A stretch of 64,000 nucleotides of DNA from Sanguinoderma infundibulare. Its lineage: Eukaryota; Basidiomycota; Agaricomycetes; Polyporales; Polyporaceae. Shown here piece after piece: positions 1 to 11,085 of this stretch. The stretch is from positions 2,852,001 through 2,916,000 of the forward strand of contig JAVLRN010000002.1 of NCBI GenBank assembly GCA_032821775.1. Reading direction: 5' to 3'. The position numbers were made by a program, and so were the translations under genes. The notes beneath the pieces are model-generated. The model did not search any database. It saw nothing but the letters and a program-made list of their open reading frames with translations, and was not told where the DNA came from. The stretch's first letter is position 1; every line of letters begins with the position of its first letter.

Positions 1-1
1 C

Positions 2-235
2 TCGACGCCCGTCCTCGCGGACCGGTTCCACATAAGCCCCGAGGCCGTCCGCCGGATCCTGAAGGGCAAGTGGGAGCCGACGCGCGAGCAGCGGGCGAGG
101 ATGGCGGAGCGCGAGAGGGTGGCGAGGGAGAGGATGAGGGCGGAGAGGAGGGCGGAGGAAAGGGAGCGGCACGAGAGCTTGGAGAAGGAGAGCGTGTGGA
201 GGGAGAAGCGGCGCGATGGGTTCACGTTGACTTGA
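2..235 (+). CDS. Rrg9/neugrin-like mitochondrial protein, C-terminal part
   Basis: The window opens inside this gene; the frame is open from base 2 to the TGA at 233-235. The first residues (HISPEAVRRILKGKW) match the conserved core of the Rrg9/neugrin family, in which a helix-turn-helix-like ISPEAVRRILK-x-KW signature is followed by a charged helix. Here that helix is a run of about 50 Arg/Glu-rich residues. Rrg9 proteins act in mitochondria and are needed for respiratory growth and mitochondrial genome maintenance; neugrin is linked to mitochondrial 16S rRNA and translation. The N-terminus with its targeting sequence lies upstream of the window. The family call rests on one short motif and the charged tail. 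Confidence 0.6.
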   Translation, partial: STPVLADRFHISPEAVRRILKGKWEPTREQRARMAERERVARERMRAERRAEERERHESLEKESVWREKRRDGFTLT

Positions 236-939
236 GGACCGCGAGGGCTTCTTTGGCCTTGGCGACGATGCGGGGAGCGAAGGAGAGGTGGCGTGATGTA
301 TACTCCATTCCCGAGCTAGACTAATTCATATTGCTGTCGGGCGAGTGTGCCCTCACAGTATGCAAAGCACTTCCAAAATTTTGAGCGTGTCTCTGATGAA
401 AGGTCTTCAGTTTATGCGATCTGGGTCAATCCATTCGTGCTCGCACGAGCCTATATAAACGAAGAAGAAACAATGAATTCATCGTGAGCAGCCGGGGACC
501 CCCGAATAGAATTAGCGGAATGCCAAAGGATGGAGTGAGTTTCAATGTCGCGAATGCATTCTCGGTGTCTCCCCGAGCTAACGTTAATATTCTGCCACTT
601 CACAGCTCGCGAACGTAGGCCCTCATCATCCTCCCTACCCGGAGCCTCCTCCTACTCTCGTTGGAGGTGGCGGGTCCAAAACTCGGCCTTGTCCTGCCCT
701 ACGACCAGCGGCACGCGCACGAAACCGAGGCACTTGGTCACCGTCGTCCGAGGCTGAGCTTCGCAATATGCCTTCGGGGCCCACGTCCATTACGCGCGTG
801 ACAGTGTTGCGCGTTGTGTGAAGGCCTCACGACGAGGACACGGTCCTTTCAGGTGCCTTGTAACATACTCCACACACCGAAACCTTTAGCCATTGGGAAC
901 AATGTTATTGCTTTGTCAGATCAGGTCAGTAATCATAGT
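236..939. other. Intergenic region
   Basis: Convergent 3' flanks of the Rrg9-like gene and the BTB gene. I see no spliced coding potential, RNA gene or repeat here. Confidence 0.5.
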
Positions 940-1774
940 TCACGGAATCGAGGTCGGCGCTAGGTCGGCTACTTCCAACTCTTCCCTGAACACTCTACGG
1001 ATCTCAGATTCGAAGTTGTGATAATTGCGCAACAGAGGTGGTCGCATGGTGCGATAGCCTTCGCCACTGGCTCCGAAGGGGAAGCTCTCCCGCACCTCTG
1101 CCATCTTCACCACCGTGTCGATACCCAGCGGTTCGACCTCATCCACCTGCAATGCCTTCGGACGCCGCGCGAGGGCATGCAACGAAGGTAACATCCACTC
1201 CTGCACGTCGTACTTTCGTGCGAGCGAGACCCATCGGACGGGATCTTCTGTCTGGAGGAGCGCCGAGAGGTTGTCGATGGCGGCGCGCCGCAGCTTGTCG
1301 AAGCTCCACATAGTGGTCAGCTTCAAGACGTGGATCCATTGGTCTATGGAGAGAACCCTAGATTCCTCGAATGTGGGTCCATAGTGCCTGTGTCCCGCTG
1401 GGTGAGTTTATTTGATTCATCAGTTGCGTGCTTGGAATTTCGGAGACTCACGGCCTGAACATGACTTGCAGCAGGGAGCGGAACTCGTCCGTTTCGATGG
1501 ACTCGAGCAATAGCGGGTGCTCATCAGATTGGCCCTCAACGACGCCGTCTGCGGCAGGGACGGCGAACATGGCGCTGAAGACCTCGGAGCCTTCCTCGAA
1601 CTTGCGACGCGGTACTTTGAACAGCTGCATGCCGACCTTGGAATAAGTAGGTTAGTCGCGATGTGCGGGACGATTCTGGGACAAAATCTGTACCTTGAAC
1701 ACGACGTGGTCAGGGTAGAATGTCGCGTCCCGTCTGACTACTGAGTCAGTGGAATCGTCCGTGACGGGCAGCAT
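940..1774 (-). CDS. BTB/POZ domain protein (basidiomycete family)
   Basis: Three exons: 1774-1694, 1636-1452, 1387-940; 237 aa. The N-terminal half is a BTB fold of the kind expanded in Agaricomycetes: a D-x-T-F-Y-P-D-H-V-V-F-K strand (about residues 16-27), then a KVPRRKFEEGSEVFSAMF helix where animal BTBs have a similar stretch, and an LLQVMF-P segment near residues 85-90. The second half (TMWSFDKLRRAAIDNL, then WVSLARKYDVQEWMLPS) is the helical extension usual in this family. BTB domains mediate homo- or heterodimerisation and can be Cullin-3 adaptors; these stand-alone fungal proteins have no proven role. The exon 3 acceptor (at 1388) was chosen because it restores frame; a nearer CAG does not. 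Confidence 0.8.
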
Positions 1775-2878
1775 TGCACATAGTTTCAATGCACTTTCAT
1801 AAGCCATGAGCAATACCGCCTGTGATGGGACTTGGGGCGAGGGTCTTTAGTGTGGTGATGTGAGAAGGGTGATGGAGCACGTAAACGTCCTGTGGTCTTT
1901 ATAGGTGTCCTGACTGAACATCGTGCAGCTGCAGAAGCCTGTTCATCTGGAAGCGAGCTTGCTTTATATGCCCAAGTCTCCACGATACCTCCTGTCCTTG
2001 GTATGTGCTGTGGCAGAGGTGCTGCGGCAAGTGTCCTGCAACGAACAACAGCTAACAACGAGCTCAAAAGAGACTTCACATGATGCATGAGCGGTGGCCG
2101 AAAAACACCATCAAAGGTGCTGCGGTAGCCTCTTGTCAAATGACACGGTCGCATGCCCGCAGTCGATTCATGGCTGTTACTGCAGGAGGCTTGATGCTCC
2201 TGGGAAAGCCTTCGATCCAGAGCCAGTACCGGAGCGAGGTCAGAAGATCCAGCGAAGACTACTCCAGTAAACGCATATGTTCAGCTAAAAACAGCTACAC
2301 TTACAACCATAGGTGAAATTGCGAAGCTTATTCCCTCAATCGTACATGCCCGCGAGACGTGCTGACCCCAACCTCAGTCGCAGTCCAAGTCGTCTGGCTG
2401 TCCGCCTGTTCCCGGATGAAACTATCCTCCCTTAAACACCAGCCAAGTCGAGACAAACTTCATTGGCGGCCCTGTCGTCCTGACCGCAGGTCAAACCCGT
2501 CAAAGGGTTGGAGGAAAACAAAGGTTACTCATGGCAGGGTGTATTAAGAAAAGACCCTACATAGCTTGTCGCGCTCAGATGCTGAGGCCTGAGGCTCTTC
2601 AGCCCTTCTGAAGAAAAACTACCAGCGGTTCCGCTGAAGTGCCATATGAATCCGTGGGTGAATAGACCTCTCAGCTTGCAACGTCCTAGCCCGTTCTCAC
2701 CACCGTGCGATGGCGTCCATATGGCGTCAAACGACCGGGGCTTTGCGAAAATGGACTCCCGCTCGACTGGCGGCCGCCTAGACTTTCCTGATGAACGCAT
2801 ATATAGCTGAGACTCCATCTGATAGCATCTGAGCTTCTACGAGTCGCTGCGGCAGCTGCCTTTATCGAAGAACGCGAA
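1775..2878. other. Intergenic region between divergent BTB and FMO genes
   Basis: Holds the shared upstream region of two divergently transcribed genes, including the FMO TATA box at 2800-2806. I could not build any convincing spliced gene here. Confidence 0.5.
2800..2806 (+). promoter_or_regulatory. TATA-box candidate for the FMO gene
   Basis: TATATAG lies 73 nt upstream of the chosen FMO start codon, a plausible spacing for a fungal core promoter. Based on motif and distance only. Confidence 0.4.
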
Positions 2879-4549
2879 ATGGGATCTTCGTCTTCCACTG
2901 CGGATATTGGTGAGTTGCATCGTGATATGCCATTTCGTGGGGTTGTAGCGCCAATCGAAGGCGCTGACTATGCGACCATCGTGTTCGATCGCCCCTATAA
3001 TATTGTTGCCGAGTGCGCAGCTAACCACCCCTTCATTTTCCAGATCATCCCCCGAATGCTCCCGCAGAAGAGTCCTCGGTCAAACACATATGCATCATCG
3101 GCCTGGGGCCCACAGGCCTCGGTGCGCTCAAGATCGTCAAGGACGCGCCTCAATACAAGGAAGGCAAATGGAAGGTGACTGCGTTTGAGGCCCGAGAGCA
3201 AATTGGCGGAATCTGGTAGTGATCTCGTGTTTTCACCGTGGTTGTGCGAAATCTTACCAGCGATCCTCGCTCGTAGGTTACCTGCCCCTGCTCAGGCGGA
3301 CCCGCCGCTCACAGCGCTGTACGACTCGCTGACGGCGAACACGCCCCATCCACTCATGTGTTACACCTCGTATCTCTTTCCGCCTGCGACGCCGCTATAT
3401 CCACGCGCACAAGTTGTCTTGGATTACATCGTGGACTACGCCAGGTATTTCGATTTGCACCCGCACATACGACTCAGCACCCCTGTCCAGGCTGTACACT
3501 GGGACGCGCCTTCAAGTAAATGGAATGTGACGATTTCTGGAAAGAACGGGGAAGAAAGGATCCCGTTCGACCTCGTTCTCGTCGCGAACGGGCATTTCCG
3601 AGTCCCGCGAATCCCCGAGGTCAAAGGGCTCCAAGCGTGGATAGCGGCGGGAAAGGTCACCCACACTGCTTGGTATCGTCGCCCGGAGGACTACACCGGC
3701 AAACTTCTTGTCATCGGAGGCGGGTACAGCGGCCAGGACGTGGCGTCCGAGACACGGCCCTTTGCAAAGGAAGTCATCCACTCCATTACGGACGTTACCG
3801 CCGAGGATGAAGATGGCGGAAAGTTCAGGAAGCGCGGGCGTGTCGCGGAGTACTTGGATGCCGACAAAGGCGATGTCCTCTTCGAAGACGGGACGATTAT
3901 CACCGGGGTCGATCATGTCATGCTCGCCACCGGCTACCAATTCAATTTCCCCTTTCTCTCCGAGCCTGAGGTGCTCTCTGCGATGCCGCCGCTCGTTCCC
4001 CCAATACCCTCGGTACTGTACAACTCGACGTACCACATATTTCCTATGGCGAAGCATCTCTTCCCCCTTGTCACCTCATACCCGCCCTCAAGTATCGCCT
4101 TTCTCGGCCTCCCCCTTCGCGTCGCGCCATTTCCGCTCGCCGAGATCCAGACGCGTGTCGCGCTCAAGGTCTTCGCGGACCCTTCGACGCTCGACCTCGA
4201 ACGCGAAGCGAAGGCGCTCGATGCACGCTACCAGCAGTTCCGCGAGGCCAAGGGCGACGATGAGGTTGCGATCGCTGACGCCTGGTTCCGGTTTGGGCTT
4301 GTGGAGATGTTCGACTACCGGGACCAGCTGCACGAGTTCATGGGGGACCAGTTCAGGGTGCCGGAGTGGGAGAGACTGTTGTTTGTGGAGAAGGATCAGC
4401 TGAGGGTGCAATGGCGCGAGTTGGAGAGGCTGGACGAGGCTGATGAGTGGTCGAAGGGCGTCGGTGCGGGTGAAGATCCGTGGCAGGAGTGGGCGGATTT
4501 TATGTGGAAAGTACTTCGTCGCAGCGAGTCGAGGACGACTTCAAGCTAG
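2879..4549 (+). CDS. Flavin-containing monooxygenase (FAD/NADPH-dependent)
   Basis: Three exons (2879-2909, 3044-3215, 3277-4549) give 491 aa, normal for a fungal FMO. An FAD-binding Rossmann motif GLGPTG lies near residues 30-35 after a beta strand (VKHICII). EAREQIGGIW follows, the usual second FAD-contact segment. An NADPH-binding motif IGGGYSGQDVA lies near residue 215, and an ATGY motif (LATGYQF) sits further on. FMOs add one oxygen to soft nucleophiles such as amines or sulfur compounds, or act as Baeyer-Villiger enzymes; the substrate cannot be read from sequence. The canonical FMO fingerprint is not clear: the matching region reads THTAWYRRPEDYTGK. It is single-copy here and lies near several P450 loci. 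Confidence 0.85.
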
Positions 4550-5003
4550 AGGTTCAAGTAGAGGTTCGAGTAGAGGCTCCGGTGTAGATCATCAGATGGT
4601 TAGGATTAACCGCGGTCGTCTGCAAACCTGTCTGCAGGCTGCGTCGAGAACAAGCATTGACATTGATCTTCATCTTATGGCAAAAAATGATTGATTTCCA
4701 CACGTGATCGTGGTGCAAGGGCATTAGCCGACGCGACGATACGCGCGGGGCTTGGCCAGCGACGCCCACCTCATTCGCCTCGGCCCCTCACTTGCCCGCT
4801 CACTGTCTCTTTTGCGCCTTCAAAGCGACTTTGAAGCACGCGCATATATCTGACGGGATTCGTGGGACATCCTTACAGACAGCGTGCACATCAACGAGTT
4901 AGTCGAGGTGGAGGTGATAGGGTGGACCTAGGTGAGTGTGCTTCTATGCGCGTCTTCAGCTGCGAGCTTATTCGTGCATCGACATGGACGAAGAGCCGCA
5001 TAT
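4550..5003. other. Promoter and 5' UTR of the PHD-chromodomain gene
   Basis: Contains a TATATA at about 4845-4850 and a strong donor-like GGTGAGTGTG at 4931, which may mark a 5' UTR intron. There is a short out-of-frame upstream ATG at 4984. No separate gene seen. Confidence 0.4.
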
Positions 5004-7938
5004 ATGAATCCGTATCACAACCCTCAAATGCGGAGAATCGCACAGGGTGCCGCTGCACCCCAGCGTCCTATCCCGCCGCACCCGCCTCAACAAGGGCACC
5101 CAGTACACGCAGCGCAACATGTCATGGCGCCTCCAGAGCCCCAACGTCCGCCATACGATCCTCTCCCTTTTCGTGAGCTGGAATCAACACTCACCGCTGC
5201 GCTCGACAAGATGAAGAACCAATGGTCCACCCGCATGGACAGGATGGAGATCGCGATCGGCAGCCTCGCCAACGTCACGACAGAGGCAGTCCGAGTCGCG
5301 AACGTCGCGCGTCAGGAGAACAAGGACGGCCTCCAACGGCTTGAACACCTCCTTTTGCAAGCCATCAACGCCTCTTTTGGCAAGATCGAGAGGCTGGGGG
5401 TGATCATTGGTGACCCCGAGAAGAAGAACGCTGACGGCGAGCAGCCAACGGAGACGCTATTGGGCCGAATCGCACAGCTCGACCGCACGATTTCAGAGTT
5501 GTCAGAAAGCATCGCCGACCCGGACGCGGAGCGCACTGTCGTTGTCAGGTATGAGGCGGGTGTCAACACCAGCCCCCAGGTTCACTCCACGACCGACGCC
5601 ATAGACCTCGCACCACCCATCCCGCACGCAGAAATAGGCGTTCAGGCTCAGAAACCTGACATGGTTGAAGTCGAGGTCGATGCCCGCCAGTCTGGTCCAG
5701 AAACGATTTCTGTAGGAACTCAAACGGTCTACATGCCCTCCGCACACCTCGGTGAGTCGATCACTCTTGTCTTTGTGCTACTTATCTGTGGCGACGCTGA
5801 TGTAGCTGCTACAGTCATACCACCCATATACACAGCGTCGTCATTATCCGCGCAACCCCTTGTTGCAGCCTCGTGGAGCCCAGTCGAGAGAGCAAGTGGT
5901 GAGCAAATTCCACCGGGTGTCAGGTCCCCGCCTGACGCCAACGTCCCTGCGTCCCCAACGCGCTCAGACGTTTCAACCTCTCCGTCATCCAGCAGGGCCC
6001 CGTCTCCCCCTCGTCCCTCGTCAATTAGCATAAACACGACCACTTCCACTATTCCTTTTACATCGTGCACGCAACTATCCTCGCAGCCGAGCTCGATCTT
6101 CGACGAACAGGAGATCATGGACGCGTTAGCTGCTGTAACGTCGCGCCCTACTTCTCCTTACGATGCCATCCCCCGAAGCCCTCCTGAGTCCTCTCCCATC
6201 CGTGCGCCTCTCCCTTACTCTCGTAGGCAGGCTGTCTCGCCTAAATTCCTTCCTCATACTCCTACAGCAAAGCCGAATGCCTCTTTCTCTCTTTCTGGCA
6301 TCGGATACCGGCACACTTCTCCAAATTCATCACCTACGCTTCGTTCCACGGGGATCTTTGCTGCCAGTGGAACAGCACCCCGTCCTCTACCGGCCCCTCT
6401 TCCTAAAACCTTCACAAGATTAAATGCATCTTCGCCTTCCCTTTCGTTTGTGTCCGCATCCGGCTCATGCTTTTCCGGTCTGTCCCATCCGACCCCGCTA
6501 CTCTCTCCACCGCATCCGGCGCAGGTGCAGCAATCCCAACCTCCGCCGTCGCCGCCATCGCTTCGCGAAGCATCCCTCTCCTCGTCGCCGCTGCCTTCAC
6601 TTTCTCCTGAACCCTTCCAACCTCCACAACGACTTCCATCGCCCCCATCTCCGCGCTCCCCTTCCCTCTCATCTATGTCATCTCTGTCGTCCATCTCCTC
6701 CGGCACGCCCCCCGCGGAATCACAGCCAAAGTCGCCAAAACGGACAGAAATACAAAGGCAGGTCGCCACGCGCGGCGGTAAAGCCGCGAGCGCAAGCGCG
6801 AGAATTCGCGTCAAGAAGGAGCGGGACGACAACGGGTCGACCACGCGGCCTGCGAAGCGGCGCAAGACCCTCGGCGCGAACTTAAAAGTCAAGGACGAGC
6901 CCGGCTCTATCTCCGCCATTCCTTCTGCTTCCACGTCTGGGTCTGCGAGAACCGGGAGGAGCGGAGGACGAGATCGGGGGCGCGGACACGGCAGGGGGAG
7001 AGGGGGAGCGCGGGGGACGGGAAGGAAAAATATGCAGTTTATCATTACACCGTTCAAGGAGATCCCAGTGCAGCAGAACGAGGAGAGGAAGCAGAGGTAT
7101 GAAGCGCCGAGGGTTGGAACGGATTGTCCGTGGCCGTCGAAGATTTTGAGCGACGAGACGTCGAGGCGGGAGGTGCGTGTCGTGTCTGCCGAATCCTTTG
7201 TTCTGGAAGTTGATGAGACGTGATGTTGTCTGCAGTTTGTGCAGTGCGATAGGTGAGTTGTTCGTCTTCGAGGTCGAAATGGAATCGTCCTTGACGTGTA
7301 GAACAAACAGTTGCGAAGGATGGTACCATTTTGGATGCGTGGGCATCACTACTGGCGACCCTCGCCTCGATCCTGAACAAGAATTCTTCTGTCCGCCTTG
7401 CGAGACCTCAGAGTACGTCCCTCCACGTCCGTCCTACGTGCGTCGCTGACGATTACGGCGTTTCAGGGAAACGCGTGAGGAGCGTCGGGCGTTGCGCTTC
7501 CGAGAAGCTGCCTGCCTGCGTCCGGATTGCGACTTCCCTGGCGCGGCAGAGGACACGAACGAGTACTTCGTCGAGCGCATTATTGGTCGCCGGCAGTTCA
7601 AGGCGCAGATCGACACGGACGTTCGCCAGCCGACCGAGTTCATGTGGCTCGTTAAATGGGATGGGTGCGTCCTATCCTATCCCTGCTTTCGTTTCCCCCT
7701 TCTTCCTCTGTGATTTGGGCTGCGGTATGTAACATGGGGCGGGACTGACACTGAGACGGGTGGTTACAGGTATAAAGCATATCAAGCGACGTGGGGTGCG
7801 GAAGAACACCTCGGCGATTGCGCGAATCTCATCGAGGAGTTTGAGCAGGCGGCCGAGATTGAGGGCCGCGACCTCCAGGCGCGCGACCAGACGATCTTGC
7901 TTAACGAAGCTGCCGCCGCGGGTTGGCCCACTGTGTAA
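5004..7938 (+). CDS. PHD finger + chromodomain chromatin protein
   Basis: Six exons (5004-5751, 5815-7172, 7236-7252, 7311-7412, 7467-7664, 7770-7938) encode about 863 aa. The N-terminal third is helical, with a probable coiled coil (about residues 55-185). A long Ser/Pro-rich disordered region follows, then basic patches with KRRK and an RG-rich stretch that may be nuclear signals or bind nucleic acid. The C-terminus has a PHD finger (VQCDSCEGWYHFGC ... FFCPPC) and a chromodomain (EYFVERIIGRR ... MWLVKWDGY ... TWGAEEHL) with its aromatic residues kept. Such proteins read histone H3 tails: PHD for unmodified or methylated K4, chromodomain for methyl-K9 or K27. The first Cys pair of the PHD is not evident. 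The PHD is split by a 17-nt exon and three introns. The start was chosen as the first in-frame ATG. Confidence 0.8.
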
Positions 7939-9185
7939 CTCGAAGACTCTACTTGTTCATTTTTTTGACTCTCAGCACCATCTTCTTGATCTCAGGTACC
8001 TCATTTAATCTCCCACCCACAACTAATGTTATGCGCCATCAACTTCCGAGCCTTCGCTGTGTTACCCCTTCGCTATCGCATTGCTAGTCAGTCATTAGTC
8101 GTATTTTGTAGCATATACCCACACGTTCTCGGCCCAATCAGCAAATAACGTATCTTGGCTTTATATTTGCAGACATCTACCATTGTCGTGCCCGCGCCTG
8201 ACGTGGCCTGATTTGGAACGATGGCGTAGACTATTGAAACTGGTAAGTGTCGAACTGCTCCTTGCCATCATCGGGTTTCTGACACTGTGCCGTGTTCACA
8301 CGTAGAATGTGAGTAGCAAGAAGATGCTTGCGTGTATATGCAGCAAATATGAGCCATAGGAAGATGGACGCTGCAAGACTACGTCCTTCTCTTTCTTATC
8401 GGTCTCCATGGTTATGCAGTACGTGCGGTTTGAGATCAGTTTGTGCCACCAAGGCGACTAATCATCTCTATTGAGACAGTCTGAGAACTTCCTCCCGTTG
8501 TGTAACATACTCTGGAGTGATACCCTACGTGTCACGGAACATGTGGAGTCTAATGCAGGAATCGGGGCGACTCGATCCAACACTGGAGCCCAGTCCGAAG
8601 TCAAGCAGGGGAGGAAGGATTATGTGGCCAATATTGTAAGTCTTTGAACCCTTAGTGTAATGCTACACGTTGGCCAGAAATTCAACGTCCCGCTGACGCA
8701 CGGGTTGGTAGCCACATCTGTGCCACATTGATCATGACAGTGGCATTGCCGCCGACGCGTCGTGTGGTTGCCAGCCAACTGAGCCGATTTCTTGACACAC
8801 TGAGCTATATATATTGTCACCCACCACGATCCAAACAGAAGAACTGTTTCGTTGCTTCCTAGTCATGTGAACGGGGGTAGCGCGATATGCTCACCTTGTC
8901 GCCACGTTGCTCACACCATCTCACCCTGGTGGACAGTCACCATTCATCCCTTCTCATGGAGATGACATTGACTACCACCCAACCACACGACAGCTGACCA
9001 TCATCCCTGAAGTTCCATCACAGGTGGTGTCCACAAACCTGTTCACGTTGACCCGCTCAAACCACACCACGATTGATGGCCTGATTCCAGCATATATATG
9101 AAGGTAAAGAGCAAAGTCCTTACGAGACTGCGCATCCTTACTCATCGACCCTCTATCACAGCACTGGTGGCTGCTCCCGAGGCTC
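7939..9185. other. Intergenic region
   Basis: Between two genes on the same strand. AT-richer than its neighbours and stop-dense in all frames. The only element I can point to is the TATA stretch just upstream of the next gene. Confidence 0.4.
9093..9099 (+). promoter_or_regulatory. TATA-box candidate for DUF6533 gene 1
   Basis: TATATAT lies about 87 nt upstream of the inferred start codon. Motif and distance only. Confidence 0.35.
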
Positions 9186-10944
9186 ATGGCATCACCACCA
9201 GATAGTCTCGCCTTTGGGCTTTCAATGTGGGTGCAAAGCATGTTATCCAGTCTTCTTTAAGCCCAGCCTACTAAATATCTACGACCATTTCCTTGATGCA
9301 GGGCAGAGTCCCAATACTCAGGTCGCGTTGAGATTGTCATTGCATTAGGTGAGCATTTCCATCCTTTCCCTTTCGAACAACGTTGGCAAGCGGCTTGCGC
9401 CTCCACAGGGATTCTCTACTATGACTACATCTTAACTTTTGGCACCGAGGTCGATCGTTTCTGGAAAGGCCGCTTCTCCTATGCCTCGCTAGCTTTCTAT
9501 GCCATTCGATATTTGTCGTTGTTCGGTTATATTCCGGTGCTATTTGAGTTCTTCGGGCCCCGCGACCAAAATGTAAGTGTTCGTTTCCAGAACGTGATAT
9601 AGCAACTCGCTCATTCCTTCCATCGGTGTAGATGTATGTTGTATAGGGTATGCCACACAGACCTTGAGGCTGATGACATCTGGCTGGAGGTGCATGAAAA
9701 TCATGATGTACCATCAGCTTTTAATCGGAGCACTTCAGGTCCTCGTCGGGAGTGCGCCCATCTCTCCCTTTCCCCCCTATTCCAGAACTGACATGGCCAG
9801 CAGTCCTCCAAATGTTTCGCATACATGCGCTCTACTGTGGGAATCGTCGAGTGACATCTATGTTGTTGGCCCTTTTCGTTGTCTGCTGTATGATATGCAT
9901 CGTGAGCACTTCCACGTTTCCTCTAACACCTCGTGATATGATAAAGGGTGTGCCCTTCTACAGTGGTCTATAATACAAGTACGGAAGCAGTCTTTGGACC
10001 GTATGGGTACGAAGGGCATACCCGGTGGCGATTGCGATCTCATATTAACCAAGGCTCAGTAAGTTCAACCGTTCAACCTCGCACTCCCTTGCCTTCGTTG
10101 ATATGGTATTTCCACTTCACAGAGGAAGATGTACGTTACTTATTACTTCTTCTATGTTCTCCGTTGGTTACGCAACACACCGGCCTGTAGACCTATCCAT
10201 CATTTGGTCGAGTATGCTCGCATACGATGTAGCGGTGTTCGCACTCACACTTTATCGAGCACTCCAAGTCGCATCGAGGTGGCGAGGCGACTTCTTGAAT
10301 ATTTTGCTCCGCGATGGTGAGCCTCAATTTTCCAAACGAATAAGTCCCTCGGTCTAACTATGTGTAGGCGCATTCTACTTCGCGTATGTCCCTTCGGTTC
10401 GAATGAGATACAATGCCATCTGAGCATGGTCCGCACAGGGTGCTGCTCATGTGTAATGCATGCAACATCCTGTCTTGCCTTGTGGGTCTTTCTCTTCCTC
10501 CACTAGGTGTTTCACTGATTTATCTCGCCGTGCGTCTAGCTCGCACCACTGGTGAGCATCCTCTCTTATCCCTTAGAGTGCCCTAAAAGTAATTTGGATG
10601 CTTTGGGATGCTCCGTCATCTTTCGCAGCCTTCCTACCGAGGCTTCAGCCTCACTATCACGAACATGTACGTTCGGTCTCTATCCTGCCCGGTTTGTTAT
10701 TCGTCCTCATGCTATTTACCCATCCGACTTTGCCAGCATCTCATGCACGCTTATCTCGCGCCTCATGCTCAACCTCCGTGACCCAGCCTTGCTCCATGAC
10801 TGGCATGATGACCCCGACGACCCTCAGGAGCTCAGGCAGCTCCGCTGGTGCTCTGTTGCTCCTACTCCCGGTTCGCCGTCGGATAACGAATCGATAATAG
10901 GAGTGGTAGGTTCGTCTACACAGTGCTCACAACGCCTGGGCTGA
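9186..10944 (+). CDS. DUF6533 multi-pass membrane protein, paralog 1
   Basis: Thirteen exons: 9186-9226, 9302-9348, 9409-9572, 9661-9751, 9804-9901, 9964-10058, 10123-10130, 10191-10316, 10368-10383, 10439-10481, 10540-10551, 10629-10666, 10737-10944; 328 aa. The DUF6533 signature is near the N-terminus (ILYYDYILTFGTEVDRFW). Several hydrophobic segments follow (IPVLFEFF, LLIGALQVLVG, MLLALFVVCCMICI, MLAYDVAVFALTLY), and the RLMLNLRDP motif typical of the family precedes a polar tail. These proteins are abundant in Agaricomycetes and look like small seven-helix-type membrane proteins; their function is unknown. Exon boundaries were fixed by alignment with the second copy at 17.5 kb: ten of the thirteen exons have identical lengths. 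The start codon was chosen because both paralogs then share a 41-nt first exon. Confidence 0.8.
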
Positions 10945-11085
10945 TCATTCACCCTAGAACTACACAGCATCCAGTTCTTTCACCATACGCTATAGGTGAC
11001 ACGGGTCTAAGCACGTATGGTGCAAGCAAATGGTCTTAAATATCACGCGTCGTATATTCAGTCTGCATTGTTCTGGGTGGTTTGC

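Noticed and set aside
6254..7306. 350-codon reverse-strand frame opposite the PHD-chromodomain gene
   Set aside because: It is antisense to a Ser/Pro-rich region whose codon bias leaves the opposite strand free of stops.
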